Shown here: in pieces, positions 1-5,112 of the stretch | Numbering within the stretch: the first letter of the stretch is position 1 | How the letters are laid out: each line of letters opens with the position of its first letter | Source of the DNA: an uncultured Acidobacteriota bacterium | GTDB lineage: Bacteria; Acidobacteriota; Terriglobia; Terriglobales; Acidobacteriaceae | Direction: 5' to 3' | Length of the DNA: 5,535 nucleotides | NCBI GenBank assembly: GCA_903832475.1 | Contig: CAILBQ010000699.1 | Coordinates: forward strand, 1 to 5,535 | The notes under the pieces: model-generated | What the model saw: only the letters and a program-made list of their open reading frames with translations | What the model was told of the DNA's origin: nothing | Database searches by the model: none | Made by a program: the position numbers and the translations under genes

Positions 1-843
1 GTCTGTTCCCGAGGGGTTGAGTTCGGTGACGAAGGCGGTGGTCGAAGCATTGTGAGCGGTCTGAAAGACTCCCGCGGTGATGGGGAAGTCTGCCGATGTG
101 GTGCTGCCTGCGATGTAGGCATTTCCAGCGGCGTCGATGGCGATGCCGTTGGCTACATCGCCGCCGCCTCCGGAGCCGGTTCCGCCAAGGTAAGTGGAGT
201 ACAAGAGGCTGGTTCCGGTGGGGTTCAACTCCGTGACGAAGGCATTATACGAAGCAGAGTTTCCTTTGAAATGAAGCTGAAAAGCTGCGTCGGTTACCGG
301 GAAATTGGTGGACGCGGTGTATCCGATCACGTAAGCGTTACCCAGAGGACCGACAGCAATGGACTGGGCCACGTCGCCCATGCCGGGAGAGGCGCTGTTT
401 CCTTTTCCGCCCAGGTAAGTCGAGTAGGTTAGACCGCTACCGGTTGCATTGAGCCGGGCGACGAAGGCGTTCGGCGCATTCGGGGTTGTTGAGTTGTTGG
501 TTGTCTGAGCAGCGCCGCAGGTGATCGGGAAGTCGGTCGAATAGGTGGCTCCCGTGACGTAGGCGTTGCTGGCCGAGTCCAGCGCGATGGCGTAACCGAA
601 ATCGCCGCCCGTGCCACCGAGGTAGGTGGAATAGACCAAGGCGGTGCCGGCGGGGTTGAGTTTGCTGATGAAGACGGTTCCGCCTTTCGACGCCAAAGCG
701 GAACCGTTTGTCGACTGAAGGGCGCCGGAGGTGACAGGGAAATCTGTCGAATTGGTGGTGCCGACAATGTAAGAATTCCCGGCGTCGTCGACGGCGATCC
801 CGTTGGCAGCATCGCCGCCCGTGCCGCCGAGATAGGTGGAATA
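1..843 (-). repeat. Tandem SBBP coding repeats, four units (last cut by edge)
   Basis: On the minus strand the units begin at the Tyr codon of 'YSTYLGG' at 843, 633, 426 and 201, giving lengths of 70, 69 and 75 residues, then at least 67. The longer third unit has an insert after 'YLGG' (KGNSASPGMG). Each unit has the order YSTYLGG, D(A/F)ANGIA-like, AGNAYVTG-like, TDFPIT-like, GAxQ, then FVTxLNPxGT. The last codons in the window read 'NPSGTD', so a fifth 'YSTYLGG' should begin within a few codons past the edge. The units are the blades or part-blades of a beta-propeller. Confidence 0.9.
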
Positions 844-1662
844 GACGAGGACAGGATCAATGATGAGAGGCAACGCGTGATCGTAGCTGGCGATAGTGAA
901 ACTGACTTGGTTGCCGGCGACGAGTTTGTAACTGGAGGAGATGGGGTGTCGCTGCCCGTTGATTTCCTGATAGGTGACGGGTTTGAGCAGACGCAGATCC
1001 GAAGAGCCAGAATTCAGCACCAAGTCTCCGGTTTGCTGGTCGATGTGCAAATTGGCAGAGAGTGAGTCGCTTGCATGGAAGGACAGGGTGATACTGCTCG
1101 GGTCAGCGCCCGGTTGTACAACGAAGTCATGTTCCAGTTGGCGCTGGTTGCCGTAGTAGACGAGATCGATGCCGGGGTAGACGTCGAGATAGCGGACCTT
1201 GCCGTACGTGGGCAGGTCGGTGCGCCATTTTGACGGGTCGTTGCCGAGGAAATAGTTGACCTTGCCGGGGAGGGGCTCCTGGCCGGTGGGAGTGGCGGTA
1301 TGGAGATGGGCGTCGGCGAGGCTGATTCGAACTAGGTGTTGTTTCGAAGCTTTGCAAGGCGAGGGTTTTGGGACGGTTGTGGAGGAAGGACTGGCGGCAG
1401 GGCAGCGAGTGGCATCGCTGAGAGCCAGTAAGGCGTCCTGATCGGTGAGGAAGAGGGAGTAGCCGGGTCCGCGCGACAGGAAGCGGACGCGTGGATCGGC
1501 TTGACCGCGGTTGGCTTCAAAGCTGAGGGGGATGCGGCCGTAGTCGGGCTTGGCGGGGGCGGGTGCTGTAGAGACAGCTTTTGGTGGCAGTGCCAGGGAG
1601 ACCGCTGGGATGAGGGGTAACAAGGAGATAAGGACGCGTGCGACGGAAAAGCTCGATTTCAT
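1..1662 (-). CDS. Exported SBBP-repeat beta-propeller protein, N-terminal 554 residues (3' end beyond window)
   Basis: The frame is open from ATG at 1662 to the left edge with no stop. The start is supported by AGGAGG four bases upstream and by a signal peptide directly after it (MKSSFSVARVLISLLPLIPAVSLA, then LPPKA). Residues ~41-270 form the domain that precedes SBBP repeats in acidobacterial proteins: 'YGRIPLSFEANRGQ' (from 41), 'GYSLFLTDQDALLAL', 'LPGKVNYFLGNDPSKWRTD' (~131-149), 'VYPGIDLVYYGNQRQLEHDF' and 'LIIDPVLVYSTYLGG'. From residue 274 come tandem units of about 70 residues starting 'YSTYLGG' and containing 'GNAYVTG' and 'TDFPIT' (SBBP, PF06739 type), starting at residues 274, 344, 413 and 488. 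The protein is probably extracellular or surface-attached; no catalytic motif is visible and its ligand is unknown. Residues C87 and C103 flank a Pro/Ser-rich insert. The family call is firm; the biological role is not known. The C-terminus, where any anchor would be, is missing. Confidence 0.93.
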   Translation of the reverse strand, partial: MKSSFSVARVLISLLPLIPAVSLALPPKAVSTAPAPAKPDYGRIPLSFEANRGQADPRVRFLSRGPGYSLFLTDQDALLALSDATRCPAASPSSTTVPKPSPCKASKQHLVRISLADAHLHTATPTGQEPLPGKVNYFLGNDPSKWRTDLPTYGKVRYLDVYPGIDLVYYGNQRQLEHDFVVQPGADPSSITLSFHASDSLSANLHIDQQTGDLVLNSGSSDLRLLKPVTYQEINGQRHPISSSYKLVAGNQVSFTIASYDHALPLIIDPVLVYSTYLGGTGGDAANGIAVDDAGNSYIVGTTNSTDFPVTSGALQSTNGSALASKGGTVFISKLNPAGTALVYSTYLGGTGGDFGYAIALDSASNAYVTGATYSTDFPITCGAAQTTNNSTTPNAPNAFVARLNATGSGLTYSTYLGGKGNSASPGMGDVAQSIAVGPLGNAYVIGYTASTNFPVTDAAFQLHFKGNSASYNAFVTELNPTGTSLLYSTYLGGTGSGGGGDVANGIAIDAAGNAYIAGSTTSADFPITAGVFQTAHNASTTAFVTELNPSGTD

Positions 1663-1666
1663 ATGC

Positions 1667-1672
1667 CCTCCT
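1667..1672 (-). promoter_or_regulatory. Shine-Dalgarno site of the SBBP gene
   Basis: AGGAGG lies four bases before the ATG at 1662 on the minus strand. It decides this start over any upstream in-frame option. Confidence 0.8.
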
Positions 1673-1719
1673 AGGCCTTGTAGTGGGTCCACCTGAAGGA
1701 AGCAAATCTTGTACACAAA

Positions 1720-1744
1720 GCATAGTCCTGTTTTGAAGAGTCAA
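1720..1744 (-). promoter_or_regulatory. Candidate promoter or regulator site, proximal copy
   Basis: On the minus strand this reads TTGACTCTTCAA, seven bases, then CTATGC. TTGACT matches a sigma70 -35 box and TATGCT (overlapping the CTATGC) is a fair -10 box, but the gap of 14 bases is shorter than the usual 16-18. It lies about 60 bases before the SBBP start codon. A similar copy lies 105 bases further upstream. It could be a promoter or a protein-binding site; function is inferred only. Confidence 0.35.
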
Positions 1745-1825
1745 GGAGAAATTAGCGGATGATTGAGAATAAGTCGGGCAAGAAATGTAACTACAAGCTA
1801 GGACCTGAGAAGAATGAAGTTATTC

Positions 1826-1849
1826 GCATAGCGGGAATTGAGGAGTCAA
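1826..1849 (-). promoter_or_regulatory. Candidate promoter or regulator site, distal copy
   Basis: On the minus strand this reads TTGACTCCTCAA, six bases, then CTATGC. It matches the proximal copy at 17 of 18 defined positions, with one base less between the halves. The TTGACT boxes of the two copies are exactly 105 bases apart. This is a direct sequence observation; the role is unknown. Confidence 0.35.
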
Positions 1850-1954
1850 GACAGCCGCAGGTGCTTCGACTGAACTGGGCGTGGCTAGGGTGACGCACCT
1901 GTTGGTGGGGGAGAGAAGGCAGACGCATCTCCACGATTACGCCACACTAAGTCT

Positions 1955-1982
1955 CCCCACGGACGAAGACTTGTCCGCGGGG
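1955..1982 (-). terminator. Strong stem-loop downstream of the phosphoesterase fusion gene
   Basis: On the minus strand, CCCCGCGGAC (1982-1973), an 8-base loop and GTCCGTGGGG (1964-1955) form a 10-pair stem with a single G-U pair; on the plus strand that position would be an A-C mismatch, which favours minus-strand function. It starts about 40 bases after the restored stop at 2023. No run of U follows (the next bases are AGACTTAG), so it is not a textbook intrinsic terminator. It could instead stabilise the mRNA 3' end or help factor-dependent termination. Confidence 0.5.
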
Positions 1983-2006
1983 CCAGTTCCGTTCAGGAGG
2001 GCGATT

Positions 2007-4835
2007 CTAAGGGGGGTTGCGGTTAGTCGGCGTCGGACTTGGTGGGTTTGCGGAGTTTGGATTTGGTTTTTTCCAGGTGCTTCTGGATTTCTTCGGCGTC
2101 GTCCATGTCGCGGAGTTCGGCGGCTTCCTGTTTGGTTTTCGGTTTGGCGATCTTGGCCTGGGCGGGGTCGAAGACCTTGGGGTCGCTGGGCAGGAAGGTG
2201 AAGGGCGTGAGGGTGGGCGTGGCAGCGAATACGTTGGTGAACTGGCCGGCGAGTGCGTCTTCGAGATTGAGCGGTGCGACGCCGAGAAGTTCTCGATGGT
2301 GTTGGTGATCGAACCCATGCTGCTGTGCTGGTGGCTGACGGCATGGGGACGCGTCCAGGGGCTGGCGATGAGCAGGATGCTGCGGTGGGCGTCGACGTGG
2401 TCTATGCCGTCCTGGGCGTCGTCTTCGGTGACGAAGAGAGCGGAGTCTTTCCAGATGGGGGTCTTGGAGAGGTAATCGACGATGCGACCGAGAGCAAGGT
2501 CGTTGTCCGCCACATAGGAGGCGCGGTAGGGGTAGCCGTCGCCGGGGCGTGGGCCGGCAGTGTGGTCGCCGGGGAGGCGGATGACGATGAGACCGGGGAT
2601 TCCGGCCTTGGATTGAAGGCGGCGGGAGAAATCCTTTTTGAATTCTTCGACGCGGAACTGGTCGGGGATGCCGAGGTTGAAGGTGGGGAAGGCGCGGTCG
2701 CTGAATTCGAAAACGGGTTTGGGAACGGGTGCGTTGAGGAAGAGGCGCTGGCCTTCGGGTGCGGTGCCGTCGATTTCGGCGTTGCCTTCGATTTCGAGGC
2801 CTTCGCCGTAATTGAGGACGCCGAGGCCGGAGCCGGCGATGTGTTCCCAGAGAGAGCCGAACTGAGGCTCGTCTTCGGGCATGGGTGCGTCGGCTCCGCC
2901 AAAGAGTGCGCGGCGTCCGGGTTGGGACGCGCCGGGATCGGAGTCGCGCCGGCCGCCGTAGCCGCTGGTCCAGGCGGTGTTGAAGAAGGGCGTAGGGTTG
3001 ATGCCCATGACCCAGCGATGGCCGTCGGCCGAGACGTCGGAGTCGACGTAGAAATTGTCGCTGAAGGCGAACTGTTTCGCGAGTGCGTGGAGGTTGGGTG
3101 TGACCTGGAGATGGCTGGCCTCGATGGCGTGAGTGCCGCGTTTGCCGTTGCTGCGTTCTTCGGCCCAGCCGTCGAGTCCGTAGCGGGCGAGAGAGGGGTC
3201 GCCGTTGGCGCCGGGAATGTCGCCGAGAACTTCGTCGTAGGTGCGGTTTTCGCGGATGACGAGGAAACAGTGCTTCAGCTTGGGGAGATCGAGGCGGTTG
3301 TTGAGGGCATAGGTGTTGTTGTTGAGGACAGATTCAGTGAGGACAGCGGGCTCGGGGAGGGTAGTGAGGTCGACGACGGAGAGGCTGCCGAGTTCGAGGG
3401 CTCCGATGTAGGAAGGAGCAGAGTCACTGTGGAGCTTGCCGCCGTTGGGGCCGGCTCCTTTGCCCTTGGTGTTGACGATGAAGAGGGTGCGGCCGTCTGG
3501 TGAGACGGCGACGGCGGAAGGGTTCCAGCCGGTGGGGATATGTTCGAGGACTTCCATGGTGATGGTGTTGAGGACGGCGACGGCGTCGATTCCGGATTCG
3601 GCGACGTAGAGGCGGTTGTCGGGGGTGGAGTCGGGCAGGTTGGGGTGAGGGCCGAGAGCGAGGCCGCTGGGCATGACTCCGCGAAGAGGACGATTTTGGG
3701 CGTCGTGAAAGTCGGCGGTGGGGAAGGGTGAGAGCTGGGTTTCGGCGAGAACGCGGGTGCCATCGGGCGAGATTTTGGCGATGGCGTCCTGGTGGGCGAG
3801 GGAGACATAGACGGCGTCGCGGGCAGCGATGACGCCGGTGGGGGCAGAGCCGCCGACTTGGCCGTTTGGGTCCTCGGTGATGGGCTGGCCTAGGTGCAGT
3901 TCAGCGGTTCTGACGGGGTGGATCACGTCGTGGATATCGTAGGTCCAAAGGCTGCTGCCGCGAGGGGAGTTAGGGTCGCCCAGTCCGGGGATTTTACGGC
4001 CTTCTACCGTTGCGCCTTCACGGGCCTCTTTGGAGGGATAGGCGAAGGGCGGGAAGTGGAGGCCGGTGCCGATCGGGTCTTCGCGCTTGACGCCGGGGAT
4101 GGTGGTGTATTCAAAAAGGCCGGTGTTGGTGGCGTAGAGCCGATTGCCATCCGGGGAAAGCGCGAGTGCGAAGGGCGAAGCGCCGGTAGGCATTGAGGCA
4201 ACGCACTTGCGGGTGGCGATATCGATGACTACGATGCGCCAGTTGCCCTGGTCGAGGGCGAAGAGAGTGCGGCCATCCTGGGAAGGAAGGACGGAGGCAG
4301 CGAAACTGCCGGTGTAATCCGTCGCGGCAATTTTGCCATCGAGCGGAATCTCGCCCAGGGAGTGGTAGTCGGCGGTGTCATAAATGGCGACTTTGCCGGA
4401 GTTGCCAGTGGCGACATAGAGGGTTCGGCCGTCGAGAGAGTAGGCGAGGCCGGCGTGGACTTCAATCTTGGGATCATTGGCTTCCGTCGATGGAAGGCGG
4501 CGCACTGTAGCGCTGGGTGAGCCGGGATTGGTAATGATGTTGAGCGCGAAGGGGAAACCAATGGAGGGGATAGCAGCTTGCGAGGCGTCCTGGTTGAGGG
4601 CGATGGCGAAGGGATAGGGCGCGACGGGGATCCAGGAGCCGGCGGGGCGAATCTGGCGGCCGTTGGGGAGGATGGCCTCGACGCCGATCTGCGCGGCGGC
4701 GGCTGGGGCGGGGAGGGCTTCGGTTTTGGGGCTGACGTGAGGGTTTTCCTGGGCGGTGGTCTGGGCGAGGGAGGGCAAAGCAGCCAACAAGGAGAACGCG
4801 AGCGCGAAGGAGGCAGAACGAAATTGGGAGGCCAT
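2007..4835 (-). CDS. Secreted YncE-type beta-propeller / alkaline-phosphatase-family phosphoesterase fusion, frameshifted near its 3' end
   Basis: The ATG at 4835 is chosen because a signal peptide follows at once (MASQFRSASFALAFSLLAAL, PSLAQ); an in-frame GTG at 4880 would bury it. Residues ~70-500 form a YVTN/YncE-like propeller, with blade motifs 'SLDGRTLYVATG' (~133), 'SPDGNRLYATNTG' (~227), 'NRLYVAESG' (~407) and 'PSAVAVSPDGRTLFIVNT' (~439). Residues ~520-848 are a phosphoesterase domain of the alkaline phosphatase superfamily: 'FLVIRENRTYDE' (ENR at 529-531), 'DSDVSADGHRW' (598-608), 'DHTAGPRPGDGYP' (757-769), 'TEDDAQDGIDHVDAHR' (803-818) and 'HQHSSM' (835-840) supply likely metal and catalytic residues. 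The two-domain order matches the family known as bifunctional YncE/alkaline phosphatase proteins. Substrate is unknown. As written the frame runs to a stop at 2007, but after residue 848 it becomes an implausible Pro/Ser/Arg tail. One added base there gives a sensible 937-residue protein ending at 2023. Confidence 0.9.
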   Translation of the reverse strand: MASQFRSASFALAFSLLAALPSLAQTTAQENPHVSPKTEALPAPAAAAQIGVEAILPNGRQIRPAGSWIPVAPYPFAIALNQDASQAAIPSIGFPFALNIITNPGSPSATVRRLPSTEANDPKIEVHAGLAYSLDGRTLYVATGNSGKVAIYDTADYHSLGEIPLDGKIAATDYTGSFAASVLPSQDGRTLFALDQGNWRIVVIDIATRKCVASMPTGASPFALALSPDGNRLYATNTGLFEYTTIPGVKREDPIGTGLHFPPFAYPSKEAREGATVEGRKIPGLGDPNSPRGSSLWTYDIHDVIHPVRTAELHLGQPITEDPNGQVGGSAPTGVIAARDAVYVSLAHQDAIAKISPDGTRVLAETQLSPFPTADFHDAQNRPLRGVMPSGLALGPHPNLPDSTPDNRLYVAESGIDAVAVLNTITMEVLEHIPTGWNPSAVAVSPDGRTLFIVNTKGKGAGPNGGKLHSDSAPSYIGALELGSLSVVDLTTLPEPAVLTESVLNNNTYALNNRLDLPKLKHCFLVIRENRTYDEVLGDIPGANGDPSLARYGLDGWAEERSNGKRGTHAIEASHLQVTPNLHALAKQFAFSDNFYVDSDVSADGHRWVMGINPTPFFNTAWTSGYGGRRDSDPGASQPGRRALFGGADAPMPEDEPQFGSLWEHIAGSGLGVLNYGEGLEIEGNAEIDGTAPEGQRLFLNAPVPKPVFEFSDRAFPTFNLGIPDQFRVEEFKKDFSRRLQSKAGIPGLIVIRLPGDHTAGPRPGDGYPYRASYVADNDLALGRIVDYLSKTPIWKDSALFVTEDDAQDGIDHVDAHRSILLIASPWTRPHAVSHQHSSMGSITNTIENFSASHRSISKTHSPASSPTYSLPRPPSRPSPSCPATPRSSTPPRPRSPNRKPNRKPPNSATWTTPKKSRSTWKKPNPNSANPPSPTPTNRNPP
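2023..2292 (-). other. Out-of-frame true C-terminal segment of the phosphoesterase fusion
   Basis: In the -1 frame relative to the upstream coding frame, codons from 2292 read 'ELLGVAPLNLEDALAGQF', then 'TNVFAATPTLTPFTFLPSD', then a charged Lys/Glu-rich tail ending 'KSDAD' and TAA at 2025-2023. 'Ser-Met-Gly-Ser-Ile-Thr-x-Thr-Ile' followed by 'ELLG(V)xPLN' is the continuous ending expected for this family, so the segment clearly belongs to the gene. The literal frame at the same place gives a tail made mostly of Pro, Ser, Thr and Arg. Confidence 0.85.
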
Positions 4836-4992
4836 GTCTTCAAGGATGCATGTAGAAAGTGAATTCTCCAACAAAAACACTGCAACCGTGCCAATGACAG
4901 CTTTCCGCAGCGGCGCGCCCTGAATCGATGAGCGCGTTGTCGAAGGAAAAGCGGCGATGGCAGGAGGCGGGCGAAGGATGAAATGGGAGAGC

Positions 4993-5018
4993 CGAAATTT
5001 CGTTCACTGTGCTGAACG
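4993..5018. promoter_or_regulatory. Palindrome and adjacent dyad, candidate operator
   Basis: CGAAATTTCG at 4993-5002 is a perfect 10-base palindrome. It overlaps by two bases an interrupted dyad, CGTTCA (5001-5006), six bases, TGAACG (5013-5018). Dyads of this size in a divergent promoter often bind dimeric repressors or activators. No specific regulator is recognised. Confidence 0.35.
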
Positions 5019-5028
5019 CATTCATCTG

Positions 5029-5046
5029 CCGTCATCACATTTTCAC
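5029..5046 (+). promoter_or_regulatory. Pho-box-like direct repeat upstream of the plus-strand phosphatase
   Basis: CCGTCAT (5029-5035), four bases CACA, then TTTTCAC (5040-5046) match 11 of 14 half-site positions of the E. coli PhoB box (CTGTCAT, 4 bases, CTGTCAY) with the correct 11-base period. A weaker half-site, CATTCAT, begins ten bases earlier at 5019. The site ends 66 bases before the phosphatase start codon. The consensus comes from a distant phylum, so this is a suggestion, not an identification. Confidence 0.3.
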
Positions 5047-5083
5047 TAGACTTTGCGTGTTCGGGCGCGGAATCTCAACCGCG

Positions 5084-5101
5084 GACCCGAATCAAAGGGT
5101 C
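5084..5101 (+). promoter_or_regulatory. Small hairpin abutting the Shine-Dalgarno site
   Basis: GACCC (5084-5088), an 8-base loop and GGGTC (5097-5101) can form a 5-pair stem. It ends at the base just before the GGAGG ribosome site of the plus-strand gene and could slightly affect ribosome access. The stem is short and may be chance. Confidence 0.2.
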
Positions 5102-5106
5102 GGAGG
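5102..5106 (+). promoter_or_regulatory. Shine-Dalgarno site of the plus-strand phosphoesterase
   Basis: GGAGG lies six bases before the ATG at 5113 and sets that start. Confidence 0.8.
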
Positions 5107-5112
5107 TATTTG

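Larger units (their letters stand above)
1663..2022. other. 360-base spacer between the two minus-strand genes
   Basis: This stretch is visibly richer in A/T than the genes around it (especially 1690-1850) and no ORF in it is convincing. Read on the minus strand it first holds the stem-loop at 1955-1982, then a 7-base inverted repeat (CAGGTGC 1858-1864 / GCACCTG 1895-1901), then two similar TTGACTC-containing direct repeats, and ends with the Shine-Dalgarno site of the SBBP gene. Such length makes a separate promoter for that gene likely. No tRNA or known riboswitch was recognised. Confidence 0.6.
4836..5112. promoter_or_regulatory. Divergent promoter region between the two phosphoesterase genes
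   Basis: These 277 bases separate the minus-strand fusion (start 4835) from the plus-strand phosphoesterase (start 5113), so promoters of both must lie here unless transcription starts elsewhere. I could not find a convincing -35/-10 pair for either. The half nearest the plus-strand gene has the densest structure: a 10-base palindrome, an 18-base dyad, three TTCAT/GTCAT/TTCAC half-sites, and a small hairpin against the Shine-Dalgarno site. The fusion gene has only a weak GAAG in front of its ATG. Confidence 0.6.

Noticed and set aside
1858..1901. Inverted repeat CAGGTGC / GCACCTG with 30 bases between
   Set aside because: Seven-base arms with a long gap are weak on their own; kept only as a note in the spacer entry.
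1949..1982. H-type pseudoknot from the interlocked inverted repeats
   Set aside because: There is no linker between the main stem and the outer pairing strand, so a 10-pair stem could not be bridged; alternative pairing is the sounder reading.
1881..2201. Plus-strand 106-codon frame across the spacer and the fusion gene's 3' end
   Set aside because: It is Trp/Arg-rich with no motif and runs antisense through the conserved C-terminal coding segment.
2281..2297. Programmed -1 ribosomal frameshift
   Set aside because: The site ATCGAGAACTTC has no slippery heptamer, and the downstream stem-loop lies about 300 bases away, too far to stimulate shifting.
2274..3503. Long plus-strand open frame of 409 codons opposite the fusion gene
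   Set aside because: It mirrors the codon pattern of the real gene in a high-GC region, has a skewed Gly/Val/Glu/Ala composition, no recognisable motif, and lies antisense to a well-supported coding region.
4836..4880. Upstream GTG start at 4880 for the fusion gene
   Set aside because: It would add 15 residues in front of a clear signal peptide; the ATG at 4835 fits export better.
4840..5025. Possible 61-residue minus-strand gene in the divergent spacer
   Set aside because: No domain or signal peptide was recognised, no clear ribosome site was seen, and it would occupy the promoter region.
4229..5038. Minus-strand open frame of 269 codons overlapping the start of the fusion gene
   Set aside because: Its sequence is Pro/Ser/Arg-rich and out of frame with the signal peptide and propeller, so it is a shadow.
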